Below are positions 18,400 to 27,694 of a stretch of 64,000 nt of DNA, in pieces (position 1 is the first letter of the stretch; each line of letters begins with the position of its first letter). Source of the stretch: DASZIT01 sp963770635 (lineage in GTDB: Bacteria > Actinomycetota > Acidimicrobiia > Acidimicrobiales > RAAP-2). The position numbers and the translations under genes are program-made. The notes below the pieces were generated by a model that did no database searches, was not told the DNA's origin, and saw only the letters and a program-made list of their open reading frames with translations. The DNA lies in the NCBI GenBank assembly GCA_963770635.1, contig CAVYQI010000002.1, forward strand, positions 210,515 through 274,514, written 5' to 3'.

Positions 18400-18915
18400 G
18401 TGATTGACGACGAGCTGCTTCTGACCGCGGTGCACGACACCGCCATCCGTCGGCTGCAGCACGCCTATGCCGACGTGGTCAATCGCCGGGCCTGGTCCGA
18501 GTTGGAGGACCTCTTCCTTCCCGATGCCGCCGTTGTCATCGACACCCGGAAAGGCGATCCCCTCCGACTGGTCGGGGGCGTGGCGCTGGGCGAGTTCATC
18601 GGCGCCTCGGTGACCAGGTTCTCGTTTTTCGAGTTCGAGATCCTCAACGCCCACATCGTGTTCCCCCACGGCGCCGGAGCCGAGTCGGCCGTCAGCCGCC
18701 TGTATATGTGCGAGCACCGCCAAGACGAGAGCAGCGGGCGGTGGACCAACGCCTTCGGGCTCTATCACGACCGGTACCGCTTCGACGGTGCCCGCTGGTG
18801 GTTCGCTGAACGCAGCTACCACTCACTTGCCCGCAACGCACCGGACCTCGAGGTGTTCCCGTTCCCCGACCCGGCGCCCATCGTCATTCCCAGGGACCGG
18901 GGAACGAACCCCTAG
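18400..18915 (+). CDS. SnoaL-like/NTF2-fold protein
   Basis: A 171-residue protein beginning at GTG 18400. The pattern AIRRLQHAYADVVNRRAWSELEDLFLPDAAVVID followed by a strand-rich half ending FDGARWWFAERSYHSLAR is typical of the SnoaL-like cone fold used by hydroxylases, isomerases and dehydratases such as ketosteroid isomerase or polyketide cyclases. The active-site residues are not distinctive enough to name a reaction. It lies 11 bp before the sulfatase gene, so co-transcription is likely. Confidence 0.78.
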   Translation: MIDDELLLTAVHDTAIRRLQHAYADVVNRRAWSELEDLFLPDAAVVIDTRKGDPLRLVGGVALGEFIGASVTRFSFFEFEILNAHIVFPHGAGAESAVSRLYMCEHRQDESSGRWTNAFGLYHDRYRFDGARWWFAERSYHSLARNAPDLEVFPFPDPAPIVIPRDRGTNP

Positions 18916-18926
18916 GGTGGCGGGCA

Positions 18927-20573
18927 ATGCCCGCCACCCGACCCAATGTCCTGGTCATCATGACCGATGAGGAACGGTACCCACCCCCCTATGAGGATGC
19001 CGCCGTCGCCAGGTTCCGACGCGACAAGTTCCCGGCCCGTGAGCGGCTGCGGGCCCAGAGCGTCGAATTCCATCGCCACTACGCGGCGTCGACCGCCTGC
19101 CTTCCCAGTCGGGCATCGCTGTTCACCGGCCACTACCCGTCGCTGCACGGGGTGACCTCCACCGACGGGCTGGCCAAAGCGGCCAACGACCCGGGGATCT
19201 CCTGGTTGGATCCCGACGGGGTGCCGACCATGGGGGACTGGTTCCGGGCCGCCGGGTACAGCACCCACTACCGCGGGAAGTGGCACATCTCCCACGCCGA
19301 TCTCATCCCGGCTGGAAGCCATAGAGGACTGATGGCCAACGACCGGGCCGGGATGGTGGATCCGGAAGGGGTGGATCTCTATCGGAGGGCCGACCGGTTG
19401 GATCGATTCGGCTTCTCCGGCTGGATCGGTCGCGAGCCCCATGGCCCGAGTCCGGCCGATACCGGGCTGGTTCGGGATCCGCTGTTCGCCGATCAGGTCT
19501 GCGGGCTGTTCTCCGAGCTGGCCGCCGATGACGCCGAGGCCCGCCCGTTTCTGGCGGTGGCATCCTTCGTCAACCCCCACGACATCGTCTTTTCCGGCTT
19601 CGGCTGGGACGCCTTCGGCTTCCCCGCCATCGACGACGGGGTGCCGGAGGTGGCGGAGGCCCCCTCCCAGGCCGACGGCTTCGAGGGGAGGCCGGACTGC
19701 CATCGGTTGTTCCGGGACCTGTGGCCGCAACTGCTCTATCCCCAACCGGCCGACGACAGTTACCGACGGTTCTACCTTTGGCTCCATCAACTGGTGGACC
19801 GGGCCATCGAGAGGATCCTGGCCGCGCTCGACGCCTCCGGACTGGCGGAAACCACCATGGTGGTCTTCACCTCCGACCATGGCGATCTGGTCGGCGCCCA
19901 CGGCGGGATGCAGCAGAAGTGGTACACCGCCTTCGACGAGGCCATCCGAGTCCCGCTGCTGGTGTCCGGCCCGGGCATCCCTGCCTCCGCCGGAGGGGTG
20001 TCGACACCGACCAGCCACGTCGATCTCCTGCCCACCCTCCTGGGCCTGGCCGGCGTCGAGCCCGAGTCGTTGGTGGGCCAACTCTGCGAGCACCACATCG
20101 AGGTCCGGGAGTTGGTCGGACGCGATCTCAGTCCGGTGATTTTCGACCCAACTGGTGCTTCGCGGCGGGAGGAGCCGGTCTACTTCACCACCGAGGACCG
20201 GATCGACCTCGGCCTCCGCCGTCGCAACCGGTTCACCGGCGAGCCGTTCACGCCGGTGGCAGGGCCGGCCAACATCGAATCGGTCATCGCCCCGCTTGCA
20301 GATGGCGAGGACGGCGCTCCCCGGCTGTGGAAGCTGAGCCAGTACTACGACCGGTTGGGGGAGTGGGAGGCATCTCAGGGGATGGCGCCTCCGCCTGACG
20401 ACGGGCCCGAACCGGTGCCTTCCCAGTGGGAGCTCTACGACCTGAGCCACGATCCGGAGGAGCGGAACAACCTCTGGTCATCGGCCGACGCCCCAGTCGA
20501 TCGGCTTCGCCAGATACTCGAGTCGGCCCGGGAGGACAACCGGCGGGTCCCGCTCCACCGCCGTGACCACTGA
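18927..20573 (+). CDS. Sulfatase (formylglycine-dependent)
   Basis: A 548-residue sulfatase. Metal ligands near the N-terminus are in VLVIMTDEERYPPPYE, and the formylglycine motif is C58-L-P-S-R in STACLPSRASLFTG. Later metal site residues are in FTSDHGDLVGAHG, and GKWHISH supplies a substrate/sulfate-binding Lys/His. It would cleave sulfate esters, or related phosphonate or choline-sulfate bonds. No signal peptide is evident, so a cytoplasmic location is likely. No formylglycine-generating enzyme is in the window. It overlaps or abuts murL, so may share its transcript, although no functional link is known. Confidence 0.92.
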   Translation: MPATRPNVLVIMTDEERYPPPYEDAAVARFRRDKFPARERLRAQSVEFHRHYAASTACLPSRASLFTGHYPSLHGVTSTDGLAKAANDPGISWLDPDGVPTMGDWFRAAGYSTHYRGKWHISHADLIPAGSHRGLMANDRAGMVDPEGVDLYRRADRLDRFGFSGWIGREPHGPSPADTGLVRDPLFADQVCGLFSELAADDAEARPFLAVASFVNPHDIVFSGFGWDAFGFPAIDDGVPEVAEAPSQADGFEGRPDCHRLFRDLWPQLLYPQPADDSYRRFYLWLHQLVDRAIERILAALDASGLAETTMVVFTSDHGDLVGAHGGMQQKWYTAFDEAIRVPLLVSGPGIPASAGGVSTPTSHVDLLPTLLGLAGVEPESLVGQLCEHHIEVRELVGRDLSPVIFDPTGASRREEPVYFTTEDRIDLGLRRRNRFTGEPFTPVAGPANIESVIAPLADGEDGAPRLWKLSQYYDRLGEWEASQGMAPPPDDGPEPVPSQWELYDLSHDPEERNNLWSSADAPVDRLRQILESAREDNRRVPLHRRDH

Positions 20574-20598
20574 GGCCAACCGGTACGCTGTGCGCGCC

Positions 20599-21891
20599 AT
20601 GAGCGACCCGAACTGGTTCGATCCGGGGTCAGTCGACAGCTTCCGGATCGTCGACAACCACTATGACCACTCCTCCCGGACGGCGTCGCTTCGCTACGGG
20701 CTGGATGACAGCTACTCGTTCGAGGAGACCGTTACCTTCGAGACCGAGCCGCCCCCCGACCTGCCGGTCGACGCGGCCGGCCTCGACCGCGCCCTCCACC
20801 ACCTGCATATCGCCGCCGGGACCAGCTACTACAAGACGGCGGCGCCGCCGGTGATCGAGGTGGAAGGAGCCGGCCTCACCGCCTCCGAGTCCGAATTCCA
20901 TGGCCACCTCTACGACGACGGGCTGAGGGAGTTCGCGCTGGCCAACCGTCTGCCGGTTCCCCGTCCGGTGAAGATCCACGCTTCCTCTGCGTCCCCGGTC
21001 GACCCCGACCGGCTCCGGACCCGACGGCCGGGAGGACTGGTGGTCCCCATCGGTGGAGGCAAGGACTCCATGGTCCTCATCGAGGCGGTTCGCCATCTGG
21101 GGCCGAGGCTGTTTGCCGTCAACCCGCATCCGCTGGTCGTCGAGCTGGCGGCGGCATCCGGTCTCGAGTTGATCGTGGTCCGCCGGCGCCTAGCACCGGA
21201 GCTGGCCCGGATCAACGCCATCGGCGCGCTCAACGGGCATGTTCCTATTACCGCCATCGTGTCGCTCATCGCAGTGGCGGGAAGTTATCTCTATGGCTAC
21301 GACTCCATCGCCATGGCCATCGAGCGCTCGGCCAGTGAGGAGACCCGTTGGGTCGAGGGCGTGCCGGTCAACCACCAGTACTCCAAGAGCCTCGACTTCG
21401 AGATCCTGCTGCAGCGCCTGCTGGCGGAGTCGATCGATCCCGGGCTCACCTACGGATCCGCGCTCCGGCAGTACTCCGAACTGACCATCGCCCGGGCGTT
21501 TTCGCGACTCACCAGGTACCACCCCACCTTCTGCAGTTGCAACACTGCCTTCCGCCAGGAGGCGGGGGTCAATGACCGCTGGTGTGGTCATTGCCCGAAG
21601 TGCCGGTTCGTGGGGTTGATGCTGGCGCCGTTCCTGGGTCCGGAGGCATTGGTCGCCATCATCGGCCGGGACATGTTCGACGATCCCGATCAGGCAGACG
21701 GCTTCGCCGCCCTGATGAGCGAAGAAGGGAAACCGTTCGAATGCGTGGGTGAGCGGGGGGAGTCGGCCGCCGCCCTGCGGATGCTGGCCGACCTTCCGGC
21801 CTGGAAGGACAAGGTGGTGGTGGCCGCGCTCGGCGACCCAGCCCGGGCGTTGGTCTCCGACCACGACGTCACGCGGTTGCTCACCTCCTGA
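20599..21891 (+). CDS. murL: UDP-N-acetyl-alpha-D-muramoyl-L-alanyl-L-glutamate epimerase MurL
   Basis: A 430-residue protein from ATG 20599 (chosen over an in-frame ATG 36 bp upstream that overlaps the sulfatase gene). It has an ATP-pyrophosphatase-like loop GGGKDS at residues ~152-157 and a Cys cluster at ~312-335 (FCSC, WCGHCPKC). The overall sequence matches what I remember of MurL, which uses ATP to invert the terminal L-Glu of UDP-MurNAc-L-Ala-L-Glu to D-Glu, replacing glutamate racemase. The next gene is a MurD-like ligase, exactly the known murL-murD2 pairing, which strengthens the call. It acts in cytoplasmic peptidoglycan precursor synthesis. Confidence 0.9.
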   Translation: MSDPNWFDPGSVDSFRIVDNHYDHSSRTASLRYGLDDSYSFEETVTFETEPPPDLPVDAAGLDRALHHLHIAAGTSYYKTAAPPVIEVEGAGLTASESEFHGHLYDDGLREFALANRLPVPRPVKIHASSASPVDPDRLRTRRPGGLVVPIGGGKDSMVLIEAVRHLGPRLFAVNPHPLVVELAAASGLELIVVRRRLAPELARINAIGALNGHVPITAIVSLIAVAGSYLYGYDSIAMAIERSASEETRWVEGVPVNHQYSKSLDFEILLQRLLAESIDPGLTYGSALRQYSELTIARAFSRLTRYHPTFCSCNTAFRQEAGVNDRWCGHCPKCRFVGLMLAPFLGPEALVAIIGRDMFDDPDQADGFAALMSEEGKPFECVGERGESAAALRMLADLPAWKDKVVVAALGDPARALVSDHDVTRLLTS

Positions 21892-21957
21892 CCCGTCCCC
21901 CGCCTTTCCCGACCCGAAGGTGGCATCGGCCGTCGACCGACTGCTGGCCGCGGACCG

Positions 21958-23325
21958 GTGAATCTCGACGACCTCAGCCGCCGGCGGGTGGCGGTGTGGG
22001 GGATGGGGCGAGAAGGGCTGGCCATGGCCCGGTTGCTCATCGAGCGGGGATCGTCGCCGGTCCTCATCGACGACCACGTCGAGACCGCCGCCGGACAATT
22101 GGAGACGGCACTGTCCGCGGCTCTACCGGTGCTGCCCCCTGACCAGGTGGAGTGGGGCGGGTTGGAGGTAGTGGTCCGGTCTCCGGGGGTGAGCCGGTAT
22201 CGGGACGAACTGGCCGCGGCCGAGTCGGAGGGGGTCACCGTCACCACCGCCACTGCGGTCTGGCTGGAGGACTTCCATCCGGCTCCGGTGCTGGCGATCA
22301 CCGGGACCAAGGGGAAGAGCACCACCGCGGCGTTGGCGGCGTCGATCCTCGAGCATCTGGGACTCTCGGTGGCCCTGGCCGGCAACATCGGCGAGCCGGT
22401 CACCGATCTTTACGGCCGGGATCCGGTGGACGCCTACGTAGTCGAAGTGTCGTCCTACCAGGCCGCCGATGTCACCGTCTCGCCCGGGGTCTGTGTGCTG
22501 ACCAGCTTGGCTCCCGATCACCTGGACTGGCACCGCGGAGTGGAGATCTACTACCGGGACAAGCTTCGGCTGATCAGCGCCGGCCCCCCCGGGCTGTTGG
22601 CGGTCAACGCCGCCAGCGCCGAGGCCGTGCGCCGTACTGCCGATCATCCCCACCGGATGCTGTTCGGGGCATCGGGGAGGGTCCGGGCCGAGTCCAGCGG
22701 GATGATCTCGGTTGACGGGACACCAGTGGTTGCCACCGACCGGCTACGGGCGCCGGGCGGCCACAACGTGGCCAACCTCTGCGGCGCCATCTCCGGGGTG
22801 TTGCTGCTCCGGGGGGAGCAGCCGTCGCCGGAGGCGGTGACCGCCGCCGTCGACGGCTACGACGGGTTGCCGTCAAGGTGCCGAACGGTGGGGGTGAGAC
22901 ACGACCTGACCTTCGTGGACGATGCACTGGCCTCGAATCCGTTCGCCACCATGGCTTCGGTGGCAGCGTTCCCCGGACGCGACCTCACGATCATCCTGGG
23001 CGGGGCAGACCGGGGAGTCGACCTCGGGCAGTTGACCGAATCACTGGTCGCCCGTCGTCCTATGCCGAGGGTGGTGGTGCTGCCGCCGGATCCTGAGAGG
23101 ATGGTCGAAGCACTTCGGGACGCCGGTTCGGGGTCCGAACCGAGGCTGTTGGTGGAGACCGTCGGGGATCTGGACGAAGCGGTGGCCAAAGCCGTGGCGG
23201 TGACGCCGGGCGGTGGGGTGGTGCTGTTCTCGCCGGCGGCACCCACTCCGGAGGGCGAAGGTGGCTACCGCCACCGCAGCCGTCAGTTCATCTCGGCCAT
23301 CGGTCTACCCGACGACCCGGAGTGA
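21958..23325 (+). CDS. murD2: UDP-N-acetylmuramoyl-L-alanine--L-glutamate ligase MurD2
   Basis: A 455-residue Mur ligase starting at GTG 21958. It has a Rossmann-like N-terminal domain (VAVWGMGREGLAMARLL), the ATP loop ITGTKGKST at residues ~114-122, the conserved VSSYQ segment, LAPDHLDWHRG and the C-terminal domain with FVDDALASNPFATMASVAAF and ILGGADRG. MurD-type enzymes add Glu to UDP-MurNAc-L-Ala. Next to murL it is expected to add L-Glu (MurD2) rather than D-Glu. Convergent with the VOC gene; only 6 bp separate the stops. A canonical murD could also exist elsewhere in the genome. Confidence 0.88.
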   Translation: MNLDDLSRRRVAVWGMGREGLAMARLLIERGSSPVLIDDHVETAAGQLETALSAALPVLPPDQVEWGGLEVVVRSPGVSRYRDELAAAESEGVTVTTATAVWLEDFHPAPVLAITGTKGKSTTAALAASILEHLGLSVALAGNIGEPVTDLYGRDPVDAYVVEVSSYQAADVTVSPGVCVLTSLAPDHLDWHRGVEIYYRDKLRLISAGPPGLLAVNAASAEAVRRTADHPHRMLFGASGRVRAESSGMISVDGTPVVATDRLRAPGGHNVANLCGAISGVLLLRGEQPSPEAVTAAVDGYDGLPSRCRTVGVRHDLTFVDDALASNPFATMASVAAFPGRDLTIILGGADRGVDLGQLTESLVARRPMPRVVVLPPDPERMVEALRDAGSGSEPRLLVETVGDLDEAVAKAVAVTPGGGVVLFSPAAPTPEGEGGYRHRSRQFISAIGLPDDPE

Positions 23326-23331
23326 ACCTGG

Positions 23332-24251
23332 TCAGCTCCGATGCGACGCCGCCATCAGCTCGGCGAGGTCGTCGGGCTGGAGAAACGAGGGCGGGAGGTC
23401 GGGTCCCCAGGTATAGAGAGCCTGTAGCGATGGTTCCCAGGTTCCTGGTGTCCAGAGCTGGTCGTCGATGATGGTGTCCATGTCGGAGTAGTACTCGGAG
23501 AAGCTGCCGGCGGGATCGCGCAGATACCAGAAGAAATTGGAGCCGATGGAGTGACGACCGAGCCCCCAGGTGTGCCGCTCGGGGTGACCTTCGAGCATGC
23601 GGGTGGCGCCGCGGCCGACTTCGTCGACGTCGTCGACCTGCCAGGAGGTGTGATGGAGGAAGGCCACCGGGGATGGTTGGATGAGCAGATTGTGATGGTC
23701 GGTGGAGCACCGGATGAAACTGGCGACGCCGCGGACCTGGTCACTGACCTTGAAACCGATACCGTCGACGAAAAAGCGCTGCGAGGCCTCGGCGTCAGGA
23801 GTGCCGATGACGACATGCCCCAGCTTGCGGGGACGGATCGGGGCGTCTCGCAAGACCGCGGGGCGCGATCGTTGGTTCGTTCCGACCGCCCCGGTCCGTT
23901 GTAACTGACGACCACCGCGGGGTCCTGGGAGATCCGAGGCGAGATTTCGACCACCACCCGGATCCCACTGTGGGTCTCGACGGCGCGGAGGCCGGCCGGT
24001 TGGCGCTCGGTGGGGACGCCGAGACCAGCCAGTCGGCGTGCGACCTGATCCAGGTCGTCGGGATCGTCGACTCCGATGACCAGCTCGATCAGCCGGCGGC
24101 TCGGGGCCTCGAGGATCCGCAGTTGTTCGCCCCCATCCCTGGTCGAGAACCGGGCACCGTCGCGGGTCAGCCCGAATTCGGCATAGTACCGAGCTGTCTC
24201 CTCGACGTTGGGAACGCCGATCGTGATCGATGCCAGTTGGTGGAGAGCCAA
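23332..24251 (-). CDS. Two-domain VOC (extradiol dioxygenase-like) protein, frameshifted
   Basis: N-terminal VOC domain in one frame (ALHQLASITIGVPNVEETARYYAEFGL...VVVEISPRISQDPAVVVSYNGPG) and C-terminal VOC domain in the next (RKLGHVVIGTPDAEASQRFFVDGIGF, FLHHTSWQVDDVDEVG, GSNFFWYLRDPAGSFSEYYSD). The switch is at about 23870 in a GCGCCCC run; one missing C would give a single ~305-residue protein, the length of extradiol ring-cleavage dioxygenases. The second domain keeps H...H...E-like metal positions (HH, E in SEYY). It is last in the PPOX-FAH-VOC operon, which supports a ring-cleavage role, though the substrate is unknown. The start appears to be TTG 24251 after GAGGAG. Confidence 0.78.
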
Positions 24252-24261
24252 GGCATGCTCC

Positions 24262-25151
24262 TCAGTGAGACGTCAGCCGGGGCTGGTCGTCGAGGTCGGC
24301 GGGCTTTGCGGCTCGACACCGGTTGGTCATGGTCCCGATGCCTTCGATGGTGGTGGTGATCACGTCCCCGTCACCCAGGAACTGGAGGCTGGCAGCACCG
24401 ACTCCGGCCGGGGTGCCGGTGAAGATCAGGTCTCCGAGGTTCAGGGTAAGGATGCCGGAGAGGTAGCTGATCAAAGTCGGGACGTCGAAGATCAGATTCG
24501 AGGTGCGATCCTCTTGCCGCCGCTGACCGTTGACGTCACAGGTGATCAGAAGGTCACCGGGGTCGGTGAAGCTGTCGGTAGATACGACGACCGGCCCGGT
24601 CGGCCCGTAGGTGTCTCGTGGATTTGCCCAGGTCGAAGTGTGGGGGCTTGGCCGCGAACTGGAGGGTCCGGTCGGAGATGTCCTGGCCGATGGTCAGTCC
24701 CCCGACATGGGTCCAGGCGTCCTCGGGCCGGATGTGCCGGACCCCGCGGCCGATGACGACTACCAGCTCGGCTTCGTAGTCGTCGGTGGTTCCCCCGAGG
24801 ATCACCGGGTCGGTTGGGCCGGTTAGGCAGCTCGGGAACTTCGTGAAGACGAGGGGCACGTCCGGCGGGCTCATCGTGGACTCGTCGGCATGCGCCCGAT
24901 AGTTGAGCCCGATGGCAAACACGCTGCGAGGCGAAGGGATCGGTGGTCGAAGGCCAACGTCGCCAATGGTGCCGTCCGGCACCACCTCGGGAGATCTCGC
25001 CGGCGGCCCGGTGGAGGTCGTCGAGCTGACGCCACGCGCCCATCGGGTCAGCGCTGATGGCCCCGCCACTTATCCTCGATGCGTCGAACCACCGGCCATC
25101 GGCATCGACCAGGGCGGACCGACCCTCGACGTTGGCGAATCGGAACGTCAT
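24262..25151 (-). pseudogene. Fumarylacetoacetate hydrolase-family protein, two frameshifts
   Basis: Three consecutive frames together encode one FAH-family hydrolase of about 295 residues: MTFRFANVEGRSALVDADGRW from ATG 25151; then, after a shift near 24990, PEVVPDGTIGDVGLRPPIP, FAIGLNYRAHADES and the metal region DDYEAELVVVIGRG; then, after a shift near 24620, YGPTGPVVVSTDSF, DLLITC and the end LNLGDLIFTGTPAGVG. The FAH fold covers fumarylacetoacetate hydrolases, oxaloacetate decarboxylases and 2-hydroxyhepta-diene-dioate isomerases. All motifs are intact, so indel errors are more likely than decay. ATG overlaps the PPOX gene stop (ATGA), showing operon coupling. Confidence 0.8.
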
Positions 25152-25768
25152 GATGGCTCGGGTGAGTCCGGAGCATCCCAGGGCATGGCGGCCGAGACCC
25201 AATGGGTCAGCGGCTCCTCCTGGTCGTTGCGGTGGAGATGTCGGGGCGGCGTCACGAAGGTCGAGTACGGCCGGCAGCGCAACAACACCCGGCCCTCCTC
25301 GTCCCTCAGGGCCTTGACCATGGGCCGGAGCTCGGGGTCCAACGGCTCACCCGACATGCGTTCGGCCACCGCCATCATGACGTCGACCAAGGTCTCGCCG
25401 TCGTCGTCGATGGCAGCGTCGCAATAGACCTGCAGGTAGGCGAAGGGCCAGGTCTCATCCAGCACGCAGAGACTTATCTTTCCGTGGCGGGCTACAGCTT
25501 TGGCCTTGGCCCGACCGTCCATGGTTGCCACCAGGAGGTCGTCGTTCTCGGCCGGGACGTAGTAGACGACCGACATCGCCGGTCCATCCGACTGACGCCC
25601 ATAGCCGAACACGCAGGTTCGATGGGTTCGAACGAACTGGCGCCGCTCGGAGGGCAGCATGTCCCGGTCGACGGGCGCCTGGAATGGATCTTTCGACAGG
25701 GGCAGGAGACGCTCCGACGTCGAAGCGGCATCCCCCTCCTTCTTGGTCACGTCACGGGCAGCACTCAT
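25148..25768 (-). CDS. Pyridoxamine 5'-phosphate oxidase-family (split beta-barrel flavin/F420) protein
   Basis: A 206-residue protein from ATG 25768, preceded by an excellent AGGAGG. The core LPSERRQFVRTHRTCVFGYGR, GPAMSVVYYVPAENDDLLVATMDGRAKAKAVARHGKISLCVLDE and AYLQVYCDAAIDDD is the PPOX/split beta-barrel fold, which binds FMN, F420 or heme. In actinobacteria such proteins often are F420-dependent reductases. It is the first gene of an operon with FAH and VOC proteins (4-bp overlap) and divergent from a TetR gene with a 20-bp palindrome in the promoter. Function probably oxidative or reductive handling of an aromatic or other small molecule. Confidence 0.82.
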   Translation of the reverse strand: MSAARDVTKKEGDAASTSERLLPLSKDPFQAPVDRDMLPSERRQFVRTHRTCVFGYGRQSDGPAMSVVYYVPAENDDLLVATMDGRAKAKAVARHGKISLCVLDETWPFAYLQVYCDAAIDDDGETLVDVMMAVAERMSGEPLDPELRPMVKALRDEEGRVLLRCRPYSTFVTPPRHLHRNDQEEPLTHWVSAAMPWDAPDSPEPS

Positions 25769-25785
25769 ATCCCTCACCTCCTTCA

Positions 25786-25805
25786 CTATTATCGAGTGAT
25801 AATAG
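25786..25805. promoter_or_regulatory. Perfect 20-bp palindrome, likely TetR operator
   Basis: CTATTATC-GAGT-GATAATAG has two perfect 8-bp arms around 4 bp, in the 54-bp gap between the PPOX operon and the divergent TetR gene. Its AT-rich arms stand out in GC-rich DNA. Size, symmetry and position fit the operator of the adjacent TetR protein, repressing both directions; it would also cover promoter elements. Confidence 0.8.
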
Positions 25806-25822
25806 CGGCTAGGCTTTCGACT

Positions 25823-26497
25823 GTGCAAACCCAGCCCCAGACCCAGCGGCAGGTCCGGCGCCGCCGGGCGCGGACCGACATCCGGGAGGCGCTGTTGGAG
25901 TCGGCCCTGATCGAGTTCGGGGCCAAGGGCTTCGACGGGGCATCGACCCGTTCGATCGCCCGTCGGGTCGAAGCGCACCAGCCGCAGATCAACTACCACT
26001 TCGAGTCGAAGTTGGCCCTGTGGACGGCATCGGTGGATTACCTCTTCGGTCTGTTGGGGGAGGCGTTGGGCGGTCTGTTCCCAGCTGACCTGAGCGCCAT
26101 CGACGTTGCACAAGTGACCGCGGGCTTTGCCGATGGCATCCGTCGGTTCGTGAGATTCGTGGCCGAACACCCGGAGTTGAACCAGATCATGGTGCATGAG
26201 GGAACCGCGGCCAGCGACCGGTTGGCGTGGATGACCGAGACCCACGTAAAGACCTTCTTCGACGGCATCCGGCCCGCCTGGCAGTTGCTTCGCGATGCCG
26301 GTGTTGCCGCACCAATCGACAGTGAGATCCTCTACTACGTTCTGGTCGGCGCCGCCTCCCTGCCGTACGTCAACGCCCCCGAAGTCCGTCTTCTCACTGC
26401 CCAGGATCCGAGTGACCCCGCCTGGATCGCCGCCCACGCTGACGCGCTGGTAGCCATCCTCCTGCCCGGACTTGACCCCGGTCAGTGGCCGAAGTGA
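25823..26497 (+). CDS. TetR-family transcriptional regulator
   Basis: A 224-residue TetR regulator starting at GTG 25823. The N-terminal helix-turn-helix is RTDIREALLESALIEFGAKGFDGASTRSIARRVEAHQPQINYHFESKLALW; the rest is the helical ligand-binding domain with a TetR_C-like end (YYVLVGAASLPYVNAPEVRLL). It is divergent from the PPOX-FAH-VOC operon with a 20-bp palindrome in between, so it is the probable local repressor. The longest frame extends far upstream through the PPOX gene but that extension is not credible. Confidence 0.92.
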   Translation: MQTQPQTQRQVRRRRARTDIREALLESALIEFGAKGFDGASTRSIARRVEAHQPQINYHFESKLALWTASVDYLFGLLGEALGGLFPADLSAIDVAQVTAGFADGIRRFVRFVAEHPELNQIMVHEGTAASDRLAWMTETHVKTFFDGIRPAWQLLRDAGVAAPIDSEILYYVLVGAASLPYVNAPEVRLLTAQDPSDPAWIAAHADALVAILLPGLDPGQWPK

Positions 26498-26638
26498 ACG
26501 CGCCGGCGTCCGGGACATGCCCGGGGTCACGACGACTTGCCCAACGGAAAGCCGAGGGCCGCGACGCGTCTGAACGGGCGGGCAGCCGGGACCAGATGCT
26601 AGGAAGAGCGGGTCTCAGCAACCGCCAAAAGGGGGGCG

Positions 26639-27694
26639 ATGTCCAGGATCACCGTCATCAGCTACGCGGCCACCTCGGTCGAAGGGTTCGTCGATCCTGA
26701 CCGGGGCACCATGCTGGTCGACCCCGACCGATTGCCGGCGGCGCTGGGGTGGGAGCTGAAGCCGGCCGGCTTGTGCCGCGAGGACACCTGCGTGCCGGTG
26801 GCAGACCCGTCGGCATTGGTGGTGGAGGGTCGGGTGGACCTCCAAGCCGTGGCCGGCGTACTGGGCCGACAGGTGGTGGTCGACACCGGCATCGGGGTGG
26901 CCGCCATCTCGTTGCCGTCTGAACAGCGGGATCGAGCCCTCGACGGGCTCAGGGCCCCGGCGTTCGACCTGCCCGACCTCGATGACAACCTGCGTTCCAG
27001 CCGCGAGTGGGAAGGCAAGAAGAAGTTGCTGGTGACCTTCGCCAGCTGGTGTGGCTGCCGATACGACCTGCCGGGGTGGCAGTCCCTGCACGATGAACTG
27101 AGGCCCTTCGATTTCTCCGTGATCGCGGTAGCCATGGACCAGTCGGCCAAAGATGTCACTCCTTACTGCGAGGGCATCACCATGCCCATCCTCTACGACC
27201 CCCAACACATCTTGAGCGAGCTCTACGCCATCTCCAACGTCCCCACCGTGGTCTGGATCGACGAGGAGGAAACCATCGTCCGACCCAACGGCTACGCCTT
27301 CGGGACCGATCTGTTCCGGGAGATCACCGGCGTCGAGGCGTCGCCCCATCTCGACCAGGTTCGCCGATGGGCCCGGGACGGGGTGATCCCCATCAGCGAG
27401 AAAGACGCGAGGTCGGCGGTCGAAGATCTCTCCGATGACGAGGTCCTGGCCCGGCTCCACTTCCGGGTGGCGGCTGAAGCCCATCGCCGCGGCAACCAGG
27501 AGGTCACCCGGGCCCACCTGGCCGAAGCGGGCGAGTTGGCGCCGGACGACCTCACCATCTGGCGGGCGGCGATGCCGCTGATCGGGGAGGACCCGTTCGG
27601 CCCCGGGTTCATGGCCAGGTTTGAGGAGTGGCAACAGCAGGGCAGCCCGTATCACGGCCTGCCGGCGGTGAGGTCAGCCGAACCGACCTCATGA
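26639..27694 (+). CDS. Thioredoxin-like (AhpC/TSA-type) domain protein
   Basis: A 351-residue protein; ATG 26639 after GGGGGG. Residues 1-100 are an N-terminal domain I do not recognise; ~105-240 form a thioredoxin/AhpC-TSA fold (APAFDLPDLDDNL, KLLVTFASWCGCRYDLPGWQSLHDEL, FSVIAVAMDQSAKDV, ISNVPTVVWIDEEE with the cis-Pro); the end is helical (AAEAHRRGNQEVTRAHLAEAGELAPDD, TPR-like). The active site is W-C-G-C rather than C-x-x-C, so the chemistry may differ from reductases. Its stop overlaps the ABC ATPase start (ATGA), so the protein is made together with an ABC-2 exporter. Confidence 0.78.
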   Translation: MSRITVISYAATSVEGFVDPDRGTMLVDPDRLPAALGWELKPAGLCREDTCVPVADPSALVVEGRVDLQAVAGVLGRQVVVDTGIGVAAISLPSEQRDRALDGLRAPAFDLPDLDDNLRSSREWEGKKKLLVTFASWCGCRYDLPGWQSLHDELRPFDFSVIAVAMDQSAKDVTPYCEGITMPILYDPQHILSELYAISNVPTVVWIDEEETIVRPNGYAFGTDLFREITGVEASPHLDQVRRWARDGVIPISEKDARSAVEDLSDDEVLARLHFRVAAEAHRRGNQEVTRAHLAEAGELAPDDLTIWRAAMPLIGEDPFGPGFMARFEEWQQQGSPYHGLPAVRSAEPTS

